Of a DNA stretch of 64,000 bases, positions 42,375-52,282 are shown one piece after another. How positions within the stretch are numbered: position 1 is the stretch's first letter; each line of letters begins with the position of its first letter. Source of the DNA: Rosellinia necatrix (taxonomy: Eukaryota; Ascomycota; Sordariomycetes; Xylariales; Xylariaceae); NCBI GenBank assembly GCA_021209875.1, contig JAGYVD010000004.1, positions 806,001-870,000 on the forward strand. The letters are read 5' to 3'. The translations under genes and the position numbers were made by a program. The notes under the pieces were generated by a model that worked only from the letters and a program-made list of their open reading frames with translations, ran no database searches and was not told where the DNA came from.

Positions 42375-42643
42375 TATAATAGCTGCAATAATAGCAGTTA
42401 AAGCAGAGCTTAACTATATTTATATATTAAAAAAAAAAACTAAAGTTAAAAAAAAAAAAAAACTATATATAAAGCCGACAGCCAGAATTTCTACTTATAT
42501 ATACTACTAGCTATTCACTACATAACTAGCTTACTGCATTTACTACCTCCTTTTGTACCTATTTAGCCGGGGAACTAATCAGGGGCCGCTAGGCCACTTA
42601 TTCATGCAGCTAATCAGGGCCATTATAGCTGTAGGTCATAACA
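42375..42643 (+). repeat. Right LTR of the nested element
   Basis: The inner 100 bases are mutated, while the outer part from about 42,480 retains words such as GGGGCCGCTAGGCC and ends in CATAACA. It is markedly less mutated than the left LTR. Confidence 0.9.
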
Positions 42644-42648
42644 AAATT
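42644..42648. repeat. Target-site duplication AAATT, right
   Basis: Partner of 35,887-35,891. Confidence 0.88.
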
Positions 42649-43695
42649 TATTTATTAAAATTTTTATAAATTTATAAAATATTTTTAAAAACTTTAAAAA
42701 AAAATATTTTATATTTAATTAAACAAGTCGATTATTTATTAGTTTAATTTATATAAAAAATTTATAAATAGTTTTATTTTTTAATTATTATTTTAAGTTT
42801 AATTATAGCATAATTTATAATAATATTATTAAAACTTTTTTAATTTAAATATAAAACTTTTAAAAAGCCGCTTAATATAGCTTTTTAATTTTTATTAAGC
42901 TTTAGTATAATTTTTTATAAATTAATAAAATAGTTTTATATTATTTTTAGTTTTATATTTTAATTTTTTTTATATTTCTTTTAATTTTTATTTAATTAAA
43001 TCGTATATATTTTAAATTTTTAACTTATTTAAAAATAATTTTTATTTATTTTATAATATATTATATAAAAAGTATTAGTTTATTATTATTTATTAAAATA
43101 TTATTAATATATATATTTAAAGTTTTATTTTATTAAATAAAATAATAGTAATAAAAATATTTAAGTTAAATTTATAAATATTTTAAAATTAATTATTTTT
43201 TAATATTTAGCTAAACTAAAACATTTTTTTTATAATTAGTTTTTATAAAAAACAGTTTATTTATTTTTAACAGCTAAGCTTATAAACTATTATATTAATA
43301 AACTAACAGTTTTAAAAAAACTTGTTTGTTTTTTATATAATATTTTTAAATTTAAAATTTTAGATTTATAAATAAAATTTTAAAACTAGTTTTATTAATA
43401 GTTTTTAAACGTTAACATAGGTTTTATTTTTAGTTTTTATAATAAATTATATTACAAAAAGTTTTTTAAAGCTAAATTAAATATATTTAATTTTATATAT
43501 ATTATTAAAGTTTTGTTAATAAAATAATTAAAAATTTAAATATTATACAAAACAAAGTTACTTTTAATATACTAAAGTTTTAGCTTATTTTTAGCTATTT
43601 TTAATTTTTATAATAAAAGCTATTTTAAAATTAATTAATAAAAATATTTAAAAAACAGTTTTAATATTTTAAAATAAATTAAACAATTTATAAAT

Positions 43696-43942
43696 TGTTA
43701 TACTAATTATAAATAAAAGTTAAAGCTTTAGCAATAAATAATATATTATATAAAAATCTATAAATAAAAAAAAATAAAAAAAATAAAAAGAATTAGCCTA
43801 CTAAAATTCTGGCTAAATATAAATATGTAGGGCAGGTCTAGTTTATGCGTTACAGCAGGTCTATGCGCACTAGTTGGCAACAAATGTATAGATGTTCTGC
43901 GTGTGCTATATATGCTACCAGAAGGACCAGTTATCTGTAACT
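43696..43942 (+). repeat. Right LTR of element 2
   Basis: Homologous to 30,582-30,829. The inner start is mutated (TGTTATACTAATT in place of TGTTGCACCAGTT); the outer half from 43,830 is better preserved, as in the other elements. Confidence 0.88.
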
Positions 43943-43947
43943 ATATA
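43943..43947. repeat. Target-site duplication ATATA, right
   Basis: Partner of 30,577-30,581. Confidence 0.75.
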
Positions 43948-43999
43948 TAATATTTTATCTTAATAATTTTTAAAATATAAAGCTTTTATTTATTTTAAA

Positions 44000-44485
44000 A
44001 AAATATTTTTGAACAGAAATAGAGATCGATCTATAGAAAGATTTATTAATTACTAAAAGCGTGATAATATTTTAGAAATATTTAGTATAAATAATTAAAT
44101 TTATTAAAATGCTTTTATTTAATATAATAAGCTACAGGTATTTATATATATTAATTATATAATAAAAACGATTTTAAAAGTTGTTTTTATTTTAAGCGTG
44201 TAATGTTTATAAATATAGCATTAAAACTATATTTTATATATATATATTTTTGTTTAAAAGATTTTTAAAACAAAAGTTTTAGCTTAATTATTAATTTATT
44301 TTATACTATTATTAAATATTTTTAAATTAGTTAATTTATTAATTAATTTGGTGTTTTATTTTTAATTGCTTTTTAAATCTTTTTATTTAAATTAGTTTTT
44401 TTAAACATTTTTAATAAGTTAGTTAGCTTATGTTTTAATAGTACGTATGCTTTATTAATATAATTAGCTTGTTTGCATAATAACA
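44000..44485 (+). repeat. Repeat R, right copy
   Basis: Direct match to 19,020-19,510 in order and orientation. Repeat A, which precedes R at 18.9 kb, is not seen before this copy; the sequence between 43,948 and 44,000 is ordinary AT flank. Confidence 0.7.
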
Positions 44486-44759
44486 TAAAATGTTTAAAAC
44501 TTTTTATTAAAAAAGTGGCTTTAAACCTTATTGAAAAAACCTAAAAATAAAATTAATATATATAATTAATAAAAGACTTTAAAAATATATATAAAGCTAG
44601 ATTAAATATAAAACTATTAAATTTAATGTTTAATTTTTTAAAATTATAAATATTAGCTAATATTTTATTAATAACGCTAGTTATTATTAGCGCGGCAGAT
44701 TTTTTTGAAACAGAGTTAGCAGCAAAAAAAATAATAATTAAGCTTAGTTTTTAAGTAAT

Positions 44760-44900
44760 AATAATAGTTTAAGCAGCAGCAGCTACAGCAGTAATAAAAG
44801 TAAAATAAAAAAATAAACAAATAAATAAACAGCATAAAAGCAAAGCAGTAATAATATTAGCAATAGCAGCAATAGATATAGCAGCAGTAATAATAATAGC
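44760..44900. repeat. Imperfect GCA/GCT trinucleotide tract
   Basis: AGCAGCAGCAGCTACAGCAG at 44,771-44,790 and further scattered GCA/GTA triplets to about 44,900. In composition it resembles the reverse complement of the CTG tract at 20,085, but I could not align their flanks. Confidence 0.65.
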
Positions 44901-45829
44901 ATAAAAATATTTATTTTAACGCAAAGTTAATTTTTTAATTATAATATAAAAAATTAAAACAACTTTTAAAAAATTATTTGCAAAAAAAAAAAAATAACGG
45001 CTTCACAAACTAGATATAATAAATTTTTTCATATTATTTATATTAATTAAAATAATTAATTATATCTAAAAATGTCTGCTGCAGCATGTATTCAATAAAA
45101 AAATCATTTATAAAAAAAAGATTTTTAAAATTATTTAAAAATTATTAAAAAACAGCTGTTAGTTTAAAATGAATATGTGTTAAAATGCCGGCGATTTAAA
45201 AATTGAAAAAAAAACTAAACTATTACTTATTTAACAAATGTTTATATTGCTTTGATAAAATTATTTATTAATTAATTGCTTTACCTATTATTTCTTTTTT
45301 TTTTTATTATTAATTATTTTAAATAGCAATTTTCTATTTAAAAAAAAAAGCTTTTTAATTATAAAATGTTTAAATGTAATTATTTAAATTAATCATAAAA
45401 ATCGTTATTTATGTTTTATATATAAAGCTATATAAAGCAATTATTAAAATTTATTTTATAAATTAAGCTTTAATTAATTAAATCTAGAAAATATATTATA
45501 ATAAAATAAATAGCTTTAGCAAAAAGCTTGTAATCGCAGCTTAAATATTATAATAAGCTTTATAGCTAAATTAATAACTGTTAAAATAAGCGGTCAAGCT
45601 TACGTAAGCTTAATTTATTTAACCAGACTAATTATAAAACAAAAAAAATATAATCTTTTTTAAGCTGTATATATAAGCTGGCTTGTTTAATTATTTTTAT
45701 ATAATATAACTTAACAAAATAAATTATTATTATAAGCTTAAATTAACTTGCTTGTACTAATTGCTCGGCTCTAATTCTATTATTCCTATATAATTCATTT
45801 GTTCCTCTGCGACAATTTTTAAATTAAAC

Positions 45830-46990
45830 AGGTTATATTATAAAATAATAGCTTAATTAATACCTTGTTTTAACTTAAATTTATAATAATTATTAATTTA
45901 TGCTTTAATAATAGTTTTGATTAAAAATCATTTAATTTTATGTTTTTTTAAACAAAATTTAAAACAATAACTTATTTTATGTTAAAAATAATTATATTTG
46001 CTTATTATATGCAGGTTTAATAAACATATAATATCACAGTTAATTTATATAAAAACTCATATTTTTTTTAAAATAGGCCCGCTTAGCTTATATTAATATA
46101 AACTTTTGTTTTATATATATATATAACTATATATTTAATTTTTATAACGCCGTGTTTAAAATTTAATTTTAAATAAATATATTTTTATATTATATTTAAT
46201 TTATATTAATTTATTTTTAAATATATAACTTTTAAATATTTCTATATTAAACGTTTATTTTAACAAACAGTATATTTTCTTTTTATAAATAACGCAATTT
46301 TATTAAAGCTTTTATTTAAAAACAATTTTTAACCAAATTAATACTAACTAAATCTATAACAGATAAAAACTTATATAATACACTAATGATTAACGCAGCT
46401 ATTATAATATTTTAGCATAATCTTTTATAATTAAAAAAATTATATATAAGAAACCTAATTTATAAACGCATCATTAATAAACTATTTTAAACTTATTAAA
46501 TTTATTAATTTAATTTTTAATAAATAAAAACAATTTTTAAATATTATTATATAAAATAAAAACAAATAAAAAACGTTTTAAAATAAACGTAATAATAAGT
46601 ACTATAAACAGCTGATTATATTTAATTATTTATATAGTAAACTTTTTCATGTAAAGTATTATTTTAATATATATATATAATTTATTATTATGTTTTTATT
46701 TTATATATAATGTTTTTAAAAATTAAACACTTTTAAATTTTATAAAACTATTTATTATATTTCAAAATTAATTATAATATATTTTTTAGCTATAGTTTTA
46801 AATAAAACGCTGCCTAATTTATATATAACATAAGCATAAATAAAAGTAACATACAATCTTTAAAGTATTAAATATTAAATATAATAAAACGTTATAATAA
46901 AATATTTTTGGCTAAGATATTAAAAGCTAATAAATGCTTTATATTTAATATAAGCTTAAACTTTTTTATATTATAAAAGCTAATAAAAAA
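45830..46990 (+). repeat. Long direct repeat E, right copy
   Basis: Same orientation as 4,960-6,150 and colinear over about 1.1 kb. On its right it runs into the 49-bp tandem repeat array instead of the GC-normal island that ends the left copy. Confidence 0.65.
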
Positions 46991-47155
46991 TTAAATTTTA
47001 ATTGTATTTGCTGCGCTAGCTTAAATAATTAATAAAAAACTAAACTTTAGTTATATTTGCTATGTTAGTTTAAATAATGAATAAAAACCTGAACTTTAGT
47101 TATATTTGCTGCGCTAGTTTAAATAACTAATAAAAAACTAAACTTTTATTATATC
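46982..47155 (+). repeat. 49-bp tandem repeat, about 3.5 units
   Basis: The word TATTTG recurs at 47,005, 47,054 and 47,103, giving an exact 49-bp period. Each unit contains a TTTGCTGCGCTAG-type core and an AATAAAAAACTAAACTTTAG-type arm. The middle unit reads CTATGTTAG where the outer units read CTGCGCTAG, again RIP-type changes. Confidence 0.85.
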
Positions 47156-47159
47156 TCTG

Positions 47160-48546
47160 GTTTTATTTTAAAAGCTTATTTAATATTAAATTTACATTAA
47201 ATTTACTTTTATTAATAAATAAATAAATATATTTAATATAAATATTAAATTTAATATAAATTTATATTGAATTTTAATTAAATTTAAAAGTAGTATATTT
47301 AATTAATTAAATAATCAATTTTAATAAATTTGCCCTAAACCATTAAATAAAAAACATATGTTATCATATATTAAATTTATATTAAGTTTATAATAAAACA
47401 TAAGATAATTACACTATTTAAAAATATTTTATATTATATATTTTTATTTAATATTTAAACTATTACATATTAAATTTAAGCTTATTTTATATTTAATTTA
47501 TTGATTATTAATAGTTTTTAATATTAAAACGTTTAAAAAAACTTTTATTAAATAAATTTACTTTTTTTTTTACGATTTTTATTATTATTAATATTATTTA
47601 TATTATTATTAGCGTTATTATTATTATTATTTACCCTTTTACTGTAGCAGTTTTTTAATTTATTGTTGCCTTAAATTTTAATTTTAAATTTTATTTATAG
47701 TTTTATATAATAAAACTTTATAATTAATATTAAATTTATTATAAATTTACAGCAGATTTTTATTTTTAATGTTTTACAATGTTTTATAAATATTTAATAT
47801 AATATAATTATATTAAACAGCTGCTTAAACATATATAAATAAGTTTTATTATTTTTAATTTTTATATTATTTATTTTAATTCAATAATAAATTAATATTT
47901 AATTTATCATACATTAATTCTAATAATTTATGTTAAAATATTTATTTAAACACTTTTTTTAAACTTTTATATAATATATATATTTGAAAGTTTATATATT
48001 AATTTTGTTTATATAAAAATATTTATATTTTAAACAAATTAATATAAAATATATAATAAATTAAATAAATTTAATATTTCATTATTATAACAAGTTTTTT
48101 TTAACAAATTAATATTAAATTTATAAAAATTTATTTTAAAATTTATTTTATTATATAATTTTAATAATATTAAATCAAAACGCTAGTAATAAACTAGCAT
48201 GTTTTTATTTAAAATTAAAAATATTATTATTTATTAAAAATTAAATGTTAATATCTTATTAACGTTTTAAATTTACAATAAATTTATATTATATTATTAT
48301 ATTTATTAAAATAAAAATTCATCAAAACTAAAAAGAAAACTTTCATTTATAAATTTAGCTATATTTTTTATTTTATTTTATTAAGTCTGCTAAAAAAATT
48401 TATTTAATTATATTTAATTATATATTTCTAATTCTTTTTATTTTATAAATTAATCATATCTTTTAATTTTTATCATTTTATTTATAAATAAAATAAACGC
48501 TTAAAACATAAGTTTAACTATTTTTTCGCCTACTTTTTTAAACCTA
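47160..48546. other. AT-rich sequence up to the isochore edge
   Basis: No gene or bounded element. Contains ATT/TTA simple-repeat patches (for example 47,580-47,635). It leads directly into repeat T, beyond which composition is normal. Confidence 0.5.
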
Positions 48547-48689
48547 ACTACATATTAAATTTAACGTTAAAAAATAAATATACGTTTGTTATACTTTTAG
48601 CTGCGGCCTCGTACTAAAAGCGACCCGTATTAGGCTCTCGCTCCCCCCCAGAATACATGCTATTTACCCTGCGCGGTGTGCCCTGTTGG
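48547..48689 (-). repeat. Repeat T, inverted copy at the AT/GC boundary
   Basis: Reverse complement of 18,533-18,680. The outer tip at 48,640-48,689 has normal composition and the inner part is AT-rich. The AT block ends exactly at this repeat, so the isochore boundary is an element end. Confidence 0.78.
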
Positions 48690-49079
48690 TGATGCAGAAC
48701 AGCAAAACAAAGGCTATCCTATACCTTGAAATGGTACATGTTAGTAATTATACACTTCAAGCAACCACGCACAGATATTTCGGTCGTATTTGTTATTTCA
48801 CGGCCCCCGTTATGTCTATGGCTTTCCATATTGTTAGCCCCCAAGCTGTAGCAGTCGTATGCCTCCTCTTAACATCGCCCCGTTTAAAAACAGCAAATAC
48901 CTTTTCATGGTACATAACGTTTGACCGTAGGGATTCAACTAGAGTCTAGAAACTTCTTATCCAGACGATTTCTGTTGAAAAAGGAAGTAACAATAATAAA
49001 ATTCATCGCAACCCACCAGATCGTTTCTGAAACCTGTTGCTGTGTGTCCCCGCCTTAACCTTCTTGTTTTCGCTGCGTC
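48690..49079. other. Intergenic sequence, 3' side of the kinase-like gene
   Basis: Normal composition, no convincing gene. An 87-codon open frame at 48,686-48,949 starts inside repeat T, has no recognisable domain and is treated as chance. Confidence 0.6.
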
Positions 49080-51187
49080 TTACGCAGTAATATTGGCAGC
49101 CCTGGCGTTTAGATGTCCACCCGAAAGAACCAGGGCGTCTACGGCATCGGAAAGTTCTTCGACGCTGATGCGTGTACGTGGTCGTGGCTCAACCATCCGA
49201 GAGACGAGAAGGTTTAACTTGCCACCTTCCTTGCGCAGCTCCCGAGCTTTCGTCTCCACTATGCTAATCCAATTCTCCATCTTCTGGGCTTCTCCCTCTC
49301 TAGACTGCGCAGCTTTCCATATATTCCACGGTTTGGCATCCGCGCCAGTTTCTGGCAAGGAAATCCGATTGAGCAGGTAAAGCATCACAATACCGAAAGA
49401 CCACATCTCAGACTCGGCAGTACGCCTCTTTTCCCTGATAAACTCTGGTGCGAGGTACCAAGCAGTTCCAGAGGCGAGTCTGGTAGAGGTACCCATAGTC
49501 CCCAGTCCGAAATCAATCAAAACGGCCCGCTTCCCCGTATAAAGAATATTACCAGGCTTAATGTCATTATGCAAGACATTCCGTCCAAGGAGATAATGTA
49601 ATGCTTTCACTATGTCGTGGAGGATGATTATTACATCATGCATCGTCCCGCAAAACATGCCGTCGGTTCCTTGGCACCATCTGCGATGTGTGAGATCTTT
49701 TCCGTTTACACTCTCCAAATATATAGCGTGGAGACGAGCGTCACACCCCAAGTACCCCACGATGTACTCCTGGATTATGTTAGGAGGAGTAGAGCTTGGC
49801 AGGGTAGGATCATACTTACAGACTGTAAAGTAGCGTGTACTTTCGTTTCATTTCCCCATGCCTTTCCTTGGCGATATGCATCATCGTAATTTTTCTTGAG
49901 GACCTTTATAACTACGCGCTTGCCGGGATATTGAGAGTGCCGAGCCTGGAAGACGATGGATGAACTTGTTTCTCCCATTTGACGCACTCGATAGATCGTA
50001 CAATCTAACTCCTCACCTTCTGGGCCACGCGTATGAAGACGTGCTATTTCGTTGTCTCTCAATTTGCTGAGACAAAAGAGCGTTCGGACCACGGTGCAAT
50101 CCTTGACACAAATTTCGGTAGTAGGGTTTTGTCTGGTTGCTTCTTGATCGGTTGCTTCGCATTCTGTGGCCTCTTGGCTGGTCCTCTCTCGGCCAGTCGC
50201 CTTTCGTTTGGCTGCTTGTCGTTCGGGTGCGCTAATTTGGGATAAACGTCGTTTGAAGCCTGAAATGCGTGGATTCAGGGGCTCAATTACTTCCAAAACC
50301 TTCTTAGACGGGAATATCCAGGCCTGAAAGACGCAAGTTCCATCAGGCCGACTGAACACCCAGGGTCCGACCGTGAGCGCCTCGCAACTCTTAGAAGCAA
50401 TGGCATAAGGGTGGCTCAGTGCGTCCTCAAGATGACACGCAGGCCTAATATATAGATCCTGCTTAGATGTGTTTTCCAACTCTACAGTATCGTAACACGG
50501 GGTGAAATATATCGTGCAATCCACTGAGCCCCCGATATGATAGTATGTACAATCTGGCGACTCATCAATAGCAATACATCCCACTCCCTGAATATGATTG
50601 CCTTGCTCTGTAGGTATCTCGGCGTAAGAGGACTGTAAAGTCACCCTTCTGGCACCGGGAACTTCGAGGCCATCAAGAGGTCCGTTGGGCTGGATAAGCA
50701 CCCGGCAGTCCACCCGGGATAGCTGAAGTGAGATGATAGGACAGACTGGCCCGTCAGGCACACATCCATTCTTGGCCGCGTCTACCAGATATTCGACGTA
50801 GCCAGGGGGAAATGGATTCGTTTCCACATTTGGCGCGTTCTCGGCAACGGCGCCGTTTAGTTCGGCCTCGAGCAGACGTTCGAAGTAGCTGATCGAAAAT
50901 GAATTCTTTTCTTCACCTGGCATGCTCCGACCGATGGGGGGATTTCCGTCGGCCCCAGGCCCGCGTTGGATGGAGTGGGCAGTGTCATAGGTAGTCGGGG
51001 ACGAATCCGTTTCCTGGCCTGGTGCGCTCCCGGCGATGGGGGAATTTCTGTCGGCTTCCAGCTGGCGTTGAATGTAATAGGCAGTCGAAAACCGACTTGT
51101 TGATATGAGTGATGCCTCATCGCCGCCCCTAGATTCCGAGATCGCCATGGTCTCGACTGGTTTGGGTGAAGGGCCAGGGAGAGACAT
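49080..51187 (-). CDS. Protein kinase-like protein with repeat-bearing N-terminal region
   Basis: Two exons (51,187-49,820 and 49,769-49,080) around a 50-nt phase-0 intron with GTAAGT donor, CTAAC branch and CAG acceptor; predicted 685 aa. The C-terminal third is a eukaryotic protein kinase fold: glycine-loop region about 405-412, VVIK lysine K428, alpha-C glutamate E447, HNDIKPGN catalytic loop (D525), DFG at 542-544, APE at 563-565 and WSFG at 579-582. The catalytic-loop Arg of HRD is Asn, so it is a non-RD kinase; other key residues are present and activity is plausible. The N-terminal half is unrecognised. It holds three to four imperfect repeats of about 32 aa (residues 35-141), then a beta-rich segment (150-310) with recurring Asp-Cys pairs (D160, D212, D223; further pairs at D363 and D395), then an EAT-rich low-complexity linker (328-356). 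Substrate and pathway are unknown. It is the gene nearest the AT block. Confidence 0.85.
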
Positions 51188-52282
51188 GATGGTGGGTCGA
51201 ATCTGAGAAATGCAGGACTGTATGGTGCCAGGGAAAGAATTCGACTGGAATCAAGAATACACGAGGCGTTCATATAGGGAAAATGGTAAGCGTTGAGACG
51301 CAGCCTAGGTACACCTGCCTGGAGTACAGACGCCTTGGGCATTGACGCCCTGTGTACAGGTGCCCGTGTACCGACCCTCCCCCCTGGTGCCGACATCAAC
51401 ATCGAAGTTTCATGATGGGTTGCTTCCAGCCAGTCATTGCCAGTCGTCGAAGCACGCCAGGGGGCGTACAACACTGGCTTGTGGCTGAGAAGGGATACCG
51501 GGTGGCGGCATATTGATCATACGAGGGATGTCTCACAGAGTGGGCGAAGCGCTTCCCGAGGTCCTCCCTTCATAGGACTTTGTGCAACTCTCACCGGCTC
51601 CCCTTTCTAGTCCTTGTGTCGCTATAGCCGGTTCTGTATGGTTCGAGGCTGCAAGAAGTTGACGTGTAACTTTTCAATGAAAGCGCCTGCCCATTTATTG
51701 GATCCAAGATCCGTCCGCATGTAGTTGTCGAGTGAATGCCTACGTATGTACCTACTTTACAAACAGAGTAGTTGTTCGGTGGTTGTCAGGTAACTTGTCG
51801 GGTAGTAGTTGTGGCTGTGGCGAGTCGACTTCACTACCTGTGCTATACTATAGAAGCCGGGCGCCTATCGATGACCCGAAGCGGCCATTCATACTCCCCA
51901 TCGCACGCCCTTCGTGCGCCTCGGATACAAAAAAAATTGATGCTCTTACCCAGGTAAGTAAGAGGCTGCATATCCCTCGATAGAGCGCCAGAGCTGGTTG
52001 GGTGGGCTGGCTCGAGCATGTGGGGGCCCAGTCGGAGACCTGGACAGATCGCGCGCTACACAGTTGCCAGCCACCTCTTTACTGAGGTAGCTATGTATGC
52101 ACTTGCCTACCTACTTACTTGCCTACGGGATCAATTATAGTGGGTACCTACTTATGTGAGGAGCTAAGACCCGCGTGGGATGTATCCAACTTCCACCTGA
52201 TCCACATCCGACGATTCATTCGCATTGAACCTCAACTCACTCTCTAGCCTGCTACTACTCGCGTGCTTCCAACCCATTCGCC
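51188..52282. promoter_or_regulatory. Shared upstream region of two divergent genes
   Basis: About 1.1 kb between the kinase-like gene and the basic protein gene, so both promoters must lie here. It holds several TACCTACTT-type words (about 51,750, 52,110-52,130 and 52,144) and a cluster of degenerate GTACA/GACGCC words at 51,318-51,375. An open frame overlapping the kinase start on the same strand (50,857-51,474) has no domain and is treated as chance. No TATA box or known operator was identified. Confidence 0.45.

Larger units (their letters stand above)
35892..42643. mobile_element. Nested LTR retrotransposon inside element 2
   Basis: A 6,752-bp element with LTRs of 265 and 269 bp, homologous to the solo LTR at 18,139-18,410, and a perfect 5-bp duplication (AAATT). 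The interior (36,157-42,374) is a 6.2-kb T-rich stretch without readable protein motifs, so copia or gypsy type cannot be assigned. The 5-bp duplication and LTR size suit either. Confidence 0.92.
30582..43942. mobile_element. LTR retrotransposon element 2, interrupted by a nested element
   Basis: Second copy of the element 1 family, in the same orientation. LTRs are 248 and 247 bp. The span is 13,361 bp because a complete 6,752-bp element of another family is inserted at 35,892. Without it and its 5-bp duplication the length is about 6,604 bp, close to the 6,740 bp of element 1, 174 bp of which is the B insertion. The interior is colinear with element 1 and equally stripped of coding sequence. 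Element 2 must have been in place before the nested element arrived. Confidence 0.9.
1..48600. other. AT-rich, RIP-degraded repeat block
   Basis: Nearly every line is 80-90% A+T, with no reading frame of useful length on either strand. The block is built of repeats: four LTR elements with target-site duplications, a solo LTR and several other repeat families, annotated separately. Aligned copies differ mostly by C-to-T and G-to-A, which is the known outcome of repeat-induced point mutation in Pezizomycotina. Small islands of normal composition occur mostly at element edges or as short inserts. The change to gene-bearing sequence near 48,600 is abrupt. It may be pericentromeric, subtelomeric or an interior AT isochore; the sequence does not decide. 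Confidence 0.93.

Noticed and set aside
46982..47155. CRISPR-like array
   Set aside because: The units are contiguous tandem copies without spacers, in a eukaryotic repeat block.
1..48600. Mitochondrial DNA or assembly contamination
   Set aside because: The extreme A+T would suit it, but no mitochondrial genes, rRNAs or tRNAs are seen, and the block is made of nested LTR elements with target-site duplications and joins normal nuclear sequence at a repeat end.
1..48600. Centromere
   Set aside because: Long RIP-degraded AT blocks do form centromeres in some ascomycetes, but such blocks also occur elsewhere and sequence alone cannot show CenH3 occupancy.
18533..48689. Starship-type giant mobile element
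   Set aside because: No tyrosine-recombinase (DUF3435-type) gene or cargo genes are readable, and most of the length is explained by later retrotransposon insertions.
48686..48949. 87-codon open frame at the AT/GC boundary
   Set aside because: Starts within repeat T, no recognisable domain, no good start context or supporting neighbours.
50857..51474. 205-codon open frame overlapping the kinase start
   Set aside because: It lies in another frame of the same strand; its peptide is low-complexity and unrelated to known families, while the kinase frame has clear domain evidence.
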